64,000 nt of DNA from assembly GCF_001591165.1 (NCBI RefSeq), contig NZ_BCUG01000010.1, positions 1-64,000 on the forward strand, given 5' to 3'. Positions 54,943-62,412 of the stretch are shown here, in pieces. The translations under genes and the position numbers were made by a program. The stretch's first letter is position 1, and each line of letters begins with the position of its first letter. The notes beneath the pieces were generated by a model. That model did not search any database. It saw only the letters and a program-made list of their open reading frames with translations, and was not told the DNA's origin. This stretch comes from Thauera butanivorans NBRC 103042 (GTDB lineage Bacteria; Pseudomonadota; Gammaproteobacteria; Burkholderiales; Rhodocyclaceae).

Positions 54943-55836
54943 TTACGCGGCTGTTCCTTCCAATGTCCTGATCAGCGTGTAAACGGCGCGATGGACCGGC
55001 AGTTCGAGGCCGGCTTCGTCCGCCAGCTTCAGCAATACGCCGGTGATGGCGTCGATCTCGGTGCGCCGTCCGGCCAGCACGTCCTGCAGCATGCTGGCGC
55101 GGTTTCCGGCCGTTGCCGTCGCCACCGCATGGACGCGGGCATGGGCGGCGGCTTCGTCCAGTGCCAGCCCCTGCGCATGCAGCACCGGCCAGGCCTCGTA
55201 CACCAGGGTGTCGAGCAGCAGGCGATGGGGCGGCTGCAGCAGCGCGCCGTTGGGCACGCGGAACAGCGCCGCGAGCGGGTTGATTGCGACATTGACCAGC
55301 AGCTTGGCCAGCCGCGCGGCGGCAATGTCCGGCGCCACGCGGGCGACGAAGCCCGCGGCCACCAGCAATTCGGCAACCGGCTCGAAACCGGGCGGCAACA
55401 GCGTCTCGCCGGCGCCGGCCGGGTGCACGCCATGCGCATCGCGCCAGGCGCCTTCGGTGGTCACGCCCTGGCCGGCCAGCAGCGCCGGGCCGGTGGCAGG
55501 CAGCAAGTCTTCCACCAGCCCGTTCTGCAGCGACAGTACGCCCCTGGGCTTCATCGCCAGCGCCGTGGCCGCCGCCGTGGCGGTGTCGCCCGTCTTGACC
55601 AGCACGATCACCCAGTCCGCCGCGGGCGCTTCGTTCGGCCCGAACACGTCCAGCCGCCGCAGGCGGGCGCCGACGGGGACGCCCTGGCGCAGGGCTTCGG
55701 CGCGCTGGCTGTCGCGTGCGATCACCGCCACCGGAACGGAGTCGGCAAGGCGCGCCGCGAACGCGAGGCCGAGCGCGCCGGCGCCGATGATGGCAAGCGG
55801 ATAAGGATGGGGCGAGGGAGGGGCAGAGGTATCCAT
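54943..55836 (-). CDS. panE: 2-dehydropantoate 2-reductase-like protein (PanE/ApbA)
   Basis: A ketopantoate reductase-family oxidoreductase of 297 residues, probably NADPH-dependent and cytosolic, in pantothenate synthesis. The Rossmann loop AIIGAGALGLAFAARLAD lies near 15-32. VKTGDTATA gives the conserved catalytic-region Lys, and KLLVNVAINPLAALFRVPNG with NRASMLQDVLAGRRTEIDAITG are the diagnostic C-domain motifs. Paralogues with other 2-oxoacid substrates exist, so the exact substrate is less certain than the family. Confidence 0.88.
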   Translation of the reverse strand: MDTSAPPSPHPYPLAIIGAGALGLAFAARLADSVPVAVIARDSQRAEALRQGVPVGARLRRLDVFGPNEAPAADWVIVLVKTGDTATAAATALAMKPRGVLSLQNGLVEDLLPATGPALLAGQGVTTEGAWRDAHGVHPAGAGETLLPPGFEPVAELLVAAGFVARVAPDIAAARLAKLLVNVAINPLAALFRVPNGALLQPPHRLLLDTLVYEAWPVLHAQGLALDEAAAHARVHAVATATAGNRASMLQDVLAGRRTEIDAITGVLLKLADEAGLELPVHRAVYTLIRTLEGTAA

Positions 55837-55890
55837 GATGGCGAGTGTCCGCCATCGGCATGGCTTGCGGCAAGAGGCCGGGTTAGGCGC

Positions 55891-57150
55891 TCAGCCGTAG
55901 CGGCGCGCGGCTTCCACTGCCAGGCCGGCGCCGATGCTGCCGTAGAGATCGCCTTCCACGGCGCGCGCCGACGGCAGCTCGGCGGCGATGCGGGTACGCA
56001 ATTGCGGTACGCCGCTGGCGCCGCCGGTGAAATACACCGTATCCACCTGTTCGCGGCGGATGCTTGCATCGCCGAGCAGTTGCGCCACGCAGCCGCCGAC
56101 GCGTTCCACCAGCGCCGTCGTTGCGGCGGTGAAGTCCGCCGACGTGATCGTGTGCCACAACCCGTCTTCGAGCCGGCCGAGATCCAGGGCCGCCGTGGCT
56201 GCGGTCGATAGATCGATCTTGGCCTGTTCCACCTGCAGCGCCAGCCAGTGGCCTTCGCGCCGGCTCAGCAAGCGCGCCAGGCGGTCGAGTCCGGTGCGCT
56301 CGGCGGCATCGCGGTAGATGTTCTGGAAATCGTTCCAGGCCTGGCGGCTGTAGGCCGCGTTGATGGTGTGCCAGGTCGACAGCTGGAAATACAGGCTGGC
56401 CGGGACGTGGGCGCCGTTCTTCATGAGGCCGCGGTGGCCGAGCAGGGGCATCACGCAATCCAGGCTCAGGGCGCGGTCGAAGTCGGTGCCGCCGACGTGG
56501 ATGCCGGCATTGCCCAGCAGGTCGCCGCCGCGCTCGTCGTGGCGGGCGCGTTCGGGCGACAGCCGGACCAGCGAGAAGTCCGCCGTGCCGCCGCCGATGT
56601 CGGCGACCAGCACCAGTTCCTCGCCCGACAGTGATCGCTCGTAGTGCAGCGCCGCGCCGATCGGCTCGAACTGGAAGCTGACTTCGGCGAAGCCCACCTG
56701 GCGCGCGATCGCTTCCAGCGTGTCCTGCGCCTTGCGGTCCGCGGCTTCGTCGTCATCGACGAAATGCACCGGACGGCCGAACACCGCATGGTCGAAGCCG
56801 CGGCCGGCCTGCGCTTCGGCGCGTTGCTTGAGTTCGCCGATGAAAGCGGCCAGCAGGTCGCGAAAGCGCAGCGCGCGGCCCTGTACCTCGGTCTGGCCGT
56901 CGAACAGGCTGGAGCCGAGCAGGCTCTTCAGCGCGCGCATCAGGCGGCCCTCGTAGCCTTCGAGGTACTGTGCCAGCGCGTCGCGGCCGAAATGGGTACT
57001 GTCCTCGTCGGCATTGAAGAACACCGCCGACGGCAGCGTCGGCCTGCCATCTTCGAGCGCCAGCAGCGGAGCCGCATGGGGCCGCAGCCAGCCGGCAGTG
57101 GAGTTGGAGGTGCCGAAGTCGATGCCGCAGGCGCGGGCGGGAGCATGCAT
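55891..57150 (-). CDS. yegD: Hsp70 family protein (YegD-like putative chaperone)
   Basis: An Hsp70/actin-like ATPase of 419 residues containing only the nucleotide-binding part. GIDFGTSNSTAGWL near 9-22 is the phosphate-1 loop, VLVADIGGGTADFSLVRLS near 198-216 the phosphate-2 loop, and VYFTGGASGVPQLRTRI near 375 the adenosine motif. The substrate-binding and lid domains of DnaK are absent, as in YegD. The client and cofactor are unknown. It stands alone, with 54 bases to the PanE-like gene downstream. Confidence 0.9.
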   Translation of the reverse strand: MHAPARACGIDFGTSNSTAGWLRPHAAPLLALEDGRPTLPSAVFFNADEDSTHFGRDALAQYLEGYEGRLMRALKSLLGSSLFDGQTEVQGRALRFRDLLAAFIGELKQRAEAQAGRGFDHAVFGRPVHFVDDDEAADRKAQDTLEAIARQVGFAEVSFQFEPIGAALHYERSLSGEELVLVADIGGGTADFSLVRLSPERARHDERGGDLLGNAGIHVGGTDFDRALSLDCVMPLLGHRGLMKNGAHVPASLYFQLSTWHTINAAYSRQAWNDFQNIYRDAAERTGLDRLARLLSRREGHWLALQVEQAKIDLSTAATAALDLGRLEDGLWHTITSADFTAATTALVERVGGCVAQLLGDASIRREQVDTVYFTGGASGVPQLRTRIAAELPSARAVEGDLYGSIGAGLAVEAARRYG

Positions 57151-57395
57151 GGAGGCGGGCGGCGCAGGGCCGTGCTGCGGAAGCGGCCGCGCATGTTAGC
57201 CGACGGAAGGGCGATGTTCCACCGTACCTGTGTCCGCATGGCCGGCAATGTCCGTCTGCCCGCTCCGTTTTCGGCTCCGCGGCGAGCCGGGCGGAAATGT
57301 ATGGGGCTGTTTCGCAGAAGGTTTGCGCATGTACCGGGGATGGGCGATGTTTTACCATTCGTATCCGTCCTGCCCGACGAGCCCTGCAGCCGTCC

Positions 57396-57950
57396 ATGCC
57401 CCCAGCCGCCTTTCGCCTTTCCCTTGCCGGTGTTTCCGTTCTGCTGGTCGCGGCCTGCTCCTCGCCGCCGCCGGTGTATGACATGGAAACCTTCCAGCAC
57501 GAATCCCCGTTCGCCACCTGGAGCACGCGCGAGCCCGCCGAGGCATGCGAGCTCGGCAAGCGCGCCCTGCTGAGCCAGGGCTATCGGATCGAGGGCACGG
57601 ACATGGTGCGGATCAGGGGCGAGAAGCTGTTCCAGCCCCAGCCGGACGAAGGCGTCACGCTCAACATCACGCTGGTGTGCCTGCCGAGCAACGTCGGTGC
57701 GGTGATCTACGCCAATGCGCTGCAGACGCGCTATGCGTTGAAATCGAGTTCGACCAGCACCGGCCTCAGCGTGACCGGCCTCGGTTCCATCTCGCTGCCC
57801 TGGACGGCGGCCAAGGAGTCGCTGGTCAAGATCGGCGAGGAAACGGTCACCAGCCCGACCTTCTACCGCCGCCTGTTTTCGCTGATCCAGACGCTCGACG
57901 GCACGCGGATCGATGGCATCGAACTCGACAGTGCCGATACGGGTTCCTGA
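57396..57950 (+). CDS. DUF2242-like lipoprotein
   Basis: A 184-residue predicted lipoprotein. From the ATG at 57396 there is a signal peptide with lipobox LVAAC (Cys near 21). The mature protein has METFQHESPFATWSTREPAE, RALLSQGYRI, LNITLVCLP and a hydrophobic LSVTGLGSISLPWTA region, matching the proteins grouped as DUF2242 as far as I can judge. No catalytic residues are known. Its neighbours give no clear functional link. Confidence 0.75.
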   Translation: MPPAAFRLSLAGVSVLLVAACSSPPPVYDMETFQHESPFATWSTREPAEACELGKRALLSQGYRIEGTDMVRIRGEKLFQPQPDEGVTLNITLVCLPSNVGAVIYANALQTRYALKSSSTSTGLSVTGLGSISLPWTAAKESLVKIGEETVTSPTFYRRLFSLIQTLDGTRIDGIELDSADTGS

Positions 57951-58387
57951 GTCGAAAGGCATCCTCGTCGATTGTGACCTATAATCCAATTTTGGCTTTT
58001 CCTTGGCGCCTGCCTGCCATGATTTTCCTCCGCCCCGACGAGTTTTCGCCCGCGCCGCATGCCGCGGGCCGTCGTGTGGGCCGCGGGCGGGCTGTTCCCT
58101 CATTCCAGCGCGGCCTCGTGCTGGCGCAATCCTTCAAGACGACGGGGTCTCCCGCCGTGCTTTCCCCGGCCGTGCGGGGCCGGAACCGGGACTGATCCCA
58201 GGCCACCCCGCACGGCACCTTGCCCAGGGCGCTTCAGCGTGCGCCCTGATCAACGTGCAGCCAGTGCGGGACGCCGGATGGCCGGATTTCTTCCGCCTTC
58301 CGCTTTCAGGCAGGGCGTTTCCACTCCCAGGCTGCAACCACGATGCCACGCGATGCGTGGAGAGGCACTTGCACATGGGGTGATGAG
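57951..58387. other. Long intergenic region with a consensus TATAAT
   Basis: A perfect TATAAT lies at 57980-57985. A 58-codon open frame (58019-58195, start MIFLRPDEFSPAPH) follows it but lacks a ribosome site and family features. A weak hairpin AGGGCGC/GCGCCCT is at 58226-58247. The rest shows nothing clear. If the TATAAT drives the beta-solenoid gene, its leader would be about 400 bases. Confidence 0.5.
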
Positions 58388-59260
58388 ATGATTCTCACAA
58401 GAAGCTTCGTTCGGGCCAAGCGCCCGTGCACCGATGGATTCCGCTGGTTCGTGCGCCAGTTCGGCGAAGGCGGCAACTACCAGGAACTGCTCGACCGGAT
58501 GGTGGCGGCCGGGCGGGTGGGCGATGCCTGCTGGCTGCTCGAACAGTTCGGCCCGACCGGTGAGCTGCGTGTCGTCGATTCGGTCGAAGCCGATGCCATC
58601 GTGTTCGCCGGCACGCTGGAAGTGCGGGGCAGTGTCGATGTCGAAGGCAAGCTTCACGTCGGCGGTGATCTGCGGGTCGGGGGTGGTGTGCGCGCCGGCG
58701 GCGAGCTGGTCGTCGGTGGCGACTTGCGGGTGGAAGGCGGCGTGCGGACGGCAAGCCATGCCGATGTCGGTGGCGACATGCGCGTGGGCTGGGGCGTGGA
58801 TGCGCTGGGCGATCTGCGCTGCGCGGGAGAGCTCCGCGTGGGCTGGGACCTGCGCTGCGAAGGGCGCATGCGGGTGGAGGGCAATGCCGGCATCGGCACC
58901 GATCTGTGCTGCGAAGGCGAACTGCGTTGCCGCAAGGGCCTGCAGGCCGGAGGCGACATCAGCGTGGCGGCGAATCTGCGCGTGGATCAGGGTATCGTCG
59001 CAGGTGCTTCGATCGAGGCTGGCATGCATCTGGAAGCCGGCTGGGGCATCAAGGCGGGGGGCCTGATCCGTGCCGAGGCGGCCATCCGGGCCGGCGAGAG
59101 CCTGCAGGCAGGCGAGGGGATCCGGGCCGGCGACGGCTATGGCGTGTATGCCGGGCTGGACGTGCAGGTGGAGTCCTGGGAAAGCAGCGCCCGCGTCAGC
59201 GCGCCGGTGAAGCCCGACAGCCTGATGAGCGGCTGGTGGGCCGGGCCTGCAGTGTGCTGA
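58388..59260 (+). CDS. Beta-solenoid repeat protein (polymer-forming/bactofilin-like)
   Basis: A 290-residue protein. The first 60 residues (MILTRSFVRAKRPCTDGFRW onward) form an alpha-rich head. From about 60 to 270 there are tandem six-residue-like repeats with alternating V/L and G, such as LEVRGSVDVEGKLHVGGDLR, GGGVRAGGELVVGGDLRVEG and KAGGLIRAEAAIRAGESLQA, which should fold as a left- or right-handed beta-helix as in bactofilin-like proteins. No signal peptide is seen. Ten or so cysteines and tryptophans are spread in the repeats. The function is unknown; polymer or scaffold formation is inference. It converges on mrpG, 12 bases apart. Confidence 0.7.
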   Translation: MILTRSFVRAKRPCTDGFRWFVRQFGEGGNYQELLDRMVAAGRVGDACWLLEQFGPTGELRVVDSVEADAIVFAGTLEVRGSVDVEGKLHVGGDLRVGGGVRAGGELVVGGDLRVEGGVRTASHADVGGDMRVGWGVDALGDLRCAGELRVGWDLRCEGRMRVEGNAGIGTDLCCEGELRCRKGLQAGGDISVAANLRVDQGIVAGASIEAGMHLEAGWGIKAGGLIRAEAAIRAGESLQAGEGIRAGDGYGVYAGLDVQVESWESSARVSAPVKPDSLMSGWWAGPAVC

Positions 59261-59272
59261 GGGCGGGGCGGC

Positions 59273-59644
59273 TCAGGCGCCGGTGGCCGTGCGGTCGGTG
59301 CCCGTCTTTTCCTTGTCCGCCACATGTTCCTTGCGCAGGTCGCGATAGACGGCGGCGCGCATGATCATCATCGCCACCACCGGTGCGGTCATCAGCACGA
59401 ACACGCTGATCAGTAGTTCGTGGATCACCAGCCGGGACTGCGTCGCGGTGAAGTAGATCATCGATGCGATCAGGATGCAGCCCGCGCCGAGCGTGACGGT
59501 GATGGCCGGGCCGTGGATGCGCTGGTAGAAATTGGCCAGCCGCAGCAGGCCCAGGGCGCCGACCAGCGAGATCAGCCCGCCCAGCACGAGCAGGAAGGCC
59601 ACCGGCAGTGCCGCCCAGGTCGGCAGGGTTTCGGCGATGTTCAT
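59273..59644 (-). CDS. mrpG: Na+/H+ antiporter subunit G (Mrp/Mnh/Pha)
   Basis: The last subunit of a multi-subunit cation/proton antiporter at the inner membrane. The 123 residues have three transmembrane helices. VLGGLISLVGALGLLRLANF and YQRIHGPAITVTLGAGCIL are the MrpG signature. The C-terminal tail is charged and cytosolic. The start at 59644 overlaps mrpF by four bases, and the gene ends the operon. Confidence 0.93.
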   Translation of the reverse strand: MNIAETLPTWAALPVAFLLVLGGLISLVGALGLLRLANFYQRIHGPAITVTLGAGCILIASMIYFTATQSRLVIHELLISVFVLMTAPVVAMMIMRAAVYRDLRKEHVADKEKTGTDRTATGA

Positions 59645-59925
59645 TCGATCACCTCGCCGCGCATCAGGAACTTCGCCAGTGCGACCGTCGATACGAAGCC
59701 GAGCAGCGCGATCATCAGCGCTGCCTCGAAATAGATCTGGCTGCCGTGGCGGATGCCCAGCATCAGGGCCAGCAGCATCGCGCACATCCACAGCGTGTCC
59801 AGGGCCAGCACGCGATCCTGCGCGGAGGGGCCGATCAGCAGGCGCAGGGTGCACAGGATCATTGCCAGCACCACGCAGACGAGTGCGAAGACGATGGCTG
59901 CCGACAGCAGGCTCGTGGTTGTCAC
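59641..59925 (-). CDS. mrpF: Na+/H+ antiporter subunit F (Mrp/Mnh/Pha)
   Basis: A 94-residue subunit with three transmembrane helices, starting from GTG at 59925. CTLRLLIGPSAQDRVLALDT is the diagnostic MrpF segment, followed by ALMLGIRHGSQIYFEAALMI. The gene overlaps mrpE and mrpG by four bases each, as expected of a coupled operon producing fixed ratios. Confidence 0.92.
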   Translation of the reverse strand: MTTTSLLSAAIVFALVCVVLAMILCTLRLLIGPSAQDRVLALDTLWMCAMLLALMLGIRHGSQIYFEAALMIALLGFVSTVALAKFLMRGEVIE

Positions 59926-60446
59926 GTCGTTTTCTCCCGTTCGGAATGCCTGGGTTGCTCGAACACCTCGATGATCGGTTGTTCGTAGTGCGATTTGATG
60001 GTGTCGATCCACCATTGCTCGTCGTGCAGGTCGAACACGTGGAGCAGCAGTTCGTGGGTGTCGGGCACGATTTCCACCCATACCGTGCCGGGCGTCGAAT
60101 TGATCAGGCAGGACAGCAGGGCGAGGCCGTAGGGGTCGCGCAGGTCGAGGGGAATGTGGATGAACTGCGAATTGACCCCTTCGGTGCGGCGGAACAGGAT
60201 GATCCGGCTGACGTTGAAGCACGAGCGCACGATCTCGATCAGCGACAGCCACAGCAGGCGGAACAGCACGAACGGCCGCGAGATGCGCGGGTAGCCCTGG
60301 GGCTGCAGCGGGCGGGCGAGCACCGGCGCGACGATGCCGAGCACGGCACCGAGCAGCAGGTGGGCGGGCTCGATGGTCTGGTTGAGCAGCAGCCACATCA
60401 GCAGCAGGCATAGCGACAGCAGCGGAGAGGGGAGCCAGCGTTTCAT
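59922..60446 (-). CDS. mrpE: Na+/H+ antiporter subunit E (Mrp/Mnh/Pha)
   Basis: A 174-residue subunit with two or three N-terminal helices and a large cytosolic domain. SLIEIVRSCFNVSRIILFR and LALLSCLINSTPGTVWVEI with HVFDLHDEQ near the C-terminus are the MrpE features. The ATG at 60446 overlaps the mrpD stop by four bases. Confidence 0.93.
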   Translation of the reverse strand: MKRWLPSPLLSLCLLLMWLLLNQTIEPAHLLLGAVLGIVAPVLARPLQPQGYPRISRPFVLFRLLWLSLIEIVRSCFNVSRIILFRRTEGVNSQFIHIPLDLRDPYGLALLSCLINSTPGTVWVEIVPDTHELLLHVFDLHDEQWWIDTIKSHYEQPIIEVFEQPRHSEREKTT

Positions 60447-62074
60447 CGTTCCGCCTCCTGCTGTGGCATGCGCGTCACTGCGGGTTCGTGCAGCACGCGT
60501 TCGCCATAGGTGGTGGTTTGCGTCAGCCCGGCGACGGTGCGGTCCAGGTAGTCGAAGACCGGCCCGGCCTGCACCGTGAGCAGCACGCAGAAGGTGACCA
60601 GCGCGGTGATCGGCGCCGCTTCGGTGAATTGCAGCCGCGGCGGCGCGATGTCGCCCGAGGCCCAGAAGATGCGCACGCCCAGCCGCATCAGGGCGATGAT
60701 GGCGGCCAGGCCGCCGACGATGACCAGCGCGATGAAGCCCCAGGTCAGCCCCGGAATGCGGCCGTCGGTGGGCAGGACGTCGAGCAGCGCGTGGAACAGG
60801 CTGAACTTGGCGACGAAGCCCGACAGCGGCGGCATGCCGCTGATGACCAGCGCGCAGGCGGCGAAGCTCAGGCCCAGGAAGGCCAGCGTGCCGGGGATGC
60901 CCTGGCCGACCGGGTCTTCGGGCTTGTCCTCGATGGCGAAGGCTTCCATCGTGATCGCGATCAGTGCTGCGCCGGGCGGGCGGATGCGGTCGGTGAGTTC
61001 GACCAGCAGCATGAACGCCGCCATCGCCAGCGTCGAGCCGAGCAGGTAGTACAGGCCGGAGGCCAGCACCGGGCCGCCGGCCAGGCCGATCACCGCGAGC
61101 AGGGTGCCGGACGAGATGATGGCGCCATAGCCGGCCATGCGCCCGCCGTCCTGGCTGGCCAGCATGCCGACCGCGCCGAAGAACAGGGTCGCCATGCCGC
61201 CGATCGTCAGCGCGGTGAAGCCGAAGCCGGCCAGCGCCCCGGCGCCGTCGCCGAACACCGTCATCCATACCCGCAGCACGGCATAGACGCCGACCTTGGT
61301 CATCAGCACCAGCATCGCCGCGACGGGCGCCGAGGCCGAGGCGTAGGTGCCGGGCAGCCAGAAACCCAGCGGCCACATCGCGCCCTTGGTCAGGAAGGCC
61401 AGGCCGAGGGTGGTGACGCCGATCGCCAGCAGCCAGGTGTCTTCGGTGCCGAGCAGGGCGACGCGCATGCCCAGGTCGGTGAGGTTGAGCGTGCCGCTGG
61501 CGGCGTAGATCAGCGCCACGCCGATCAGGAACAGGAAGGAGGCGACCAGGTTGATGGCGATGTACTGCATGCCGGCCCGGATGCGCTGCAGGTTGTAGCC
61601 GTGCAGCACCAGGCCGTAGGAGGCCGCCAGCATGACCTCGAAGAAGACGAACAGGTTGAACAGGTCGTTGGTCAGGAAGGCGCCGTTCAGGCCCATCAGC
61701 AGGAACTGGAACAGGGTGTGGAACTGGATGCCCACCCGGTCCCAGCGTTTGGCCGAGAACACCAGCACCGCCAGCGCGATGGTGGCGGTGAGCAGCAGCA
61801 TCAGCGCGGTGAGCCGGTCGACGAGCAGGGCGATGCCGAACGGCGCGGGCCAGTTGGCGGCGAGATAGACGCCGATGCCGTCGGGCCAGTAGCCGCCGTC
61901 GGCCATCACCAGCAGCGCTGCGGCCAGCAGCCACAGCAGCACCGTGCTGGTGACGCTGAGGGCGAACTTGAGCGTGTAGCGGCTCTGCTTGACCGGGATC
62001 AGCAGCGCGCCGGCCAGCAGCGGCAGCAGGATCGGCAGGACGATGAAGTGCTGCAGGAAGGGCAGGGCGTTCAT
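60443..62074 (-). CDS. mrpD: Na+/H+ antiporter subunit D (Mrp/Mnh/Pha)
   Basis: A large proton-channel-type subunit, 543 residues with about 14 helices, homologous to complex I NuoM/NuoN. NDLFNLFVFFEVMLAASYGL carries the conserved Glu, and FLTKGAMWPLGFWLPGTYAS has the key Lys. GMPPLSGFVAKFSLFHALL is a further family motif. The ATG at 62074 overlaps mrpC by four bases. The C-terminal 60 residues include one more helix and a polar tail. Confidence 0.95.
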   Translation of the reverse strand: MNALPFLQHFIVLPILLPLLAGALLIPVKQSRYTLKFALSVTSTVLLWLLAAALLVMADGGYWPDGIGVYLAANWPAPFGIALLVDRLTALMLLLTATIALAVLVFSAKRWDRVGIQFHTLFQFLLMGLNGAFLTNDLFNLFVFFEVMLAASYGLVLHGYNLQRIRAGMQYIAINLVASFLFLIGVALIYAASGTLNLTDLGMRVALLGTEDTWLLAIGVTTLGLAFLTKGAMWPLGFWLPGTYASASAPVAAMLVLMTKVGVYAVLRVWMTVFGDGAGALAGFGFTALTIGGMATLFFGAVGMLASQDGGRMAGYGAIISSGTLLAVIGLAGGPVLASGLYYLLGSTLAMAAFMLLVELTDRIRPPGAALIAITMEAFAIEDKPEDPVGQGIPGTLAFLGLSFAACALVISGMPPLSGFVAKFSLFHALLDVLPTDGRIPGLTWGFIALVIVGGLAAIIALMRLGVRIFWASGDIAPPRLQFTEAAPITALVTFCVLLTVQAGPVFDYLDRTVAGLTQTTTYGERVLHEPAVTRMPQQEAER

Positions 62075-62412
62075 TCGCGCGGCTCCTTGCCGTCCACGTG
62101 GTCGCTGCCGGTCAGGCCGCGGGCGCCGATCATGATGACGAGATAGAGCGCGGTGGTCGCGAAACCGATCACGATGGCGGTCAGCACCAGGGCTTGCGGC
62201 AGCGGGTCGGCGAACTGGGCGGGGTCGATGTCGGGGCTGAGGGTGATCGGCGGACGGTCGACCGACAGCCGGCCCATGGCGAAGATGAAGATATTGACGG
62301 CGTAGGACATCAACAGCAGACCGGTGATGAGCTGGAAGGTGCGGGGCCGCAGGATCAGCCAGATACCCGAGCCGAACATGACGCCGACGGCGAGCGCGAT
62401 GACGATTTCCAT
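62071..62412 (-). CDS. mrpC: Na+/H+ antiporter subunit C (Mrp/Mnh/Pha)
   Basis: A 113-residue NuoK-like subunit with three transmembrane helices. GSGIWLILRPRTFQLITGLL and LLMSYAVNIFIFAMGRL are the first two, and LPQALVLTAIVIGFATTALY is the diagnostic third with the conserved PQALVLTAIVI. The start ATG overlaps the mrpA stop codon by one base. Confidence 0.95.
   Translation of the reverse strand: MEIVIALAVGVMFGSGIWLILRPRTFQLITGLLLMSYAVNIFIFAMGRLSVDRPPITLSPDIDPAQFADPLPQALVLTAIVIGFATTALYLVIMIGARGLTGSDHVDGKEPRE

Noticed and set aside
58019-58195. 58-codon frame downstream of a TATAAT box
   Set aside because: No ribosome site and no recognisable family. Kept only as part of the intergenic description.
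60488-62146. Plus-strand open frame opposite mrpD
   Set aside because: Composition is typical of an antisense frame of a membrane protein gene (Gln/His/Arg-rich), with no motifs.
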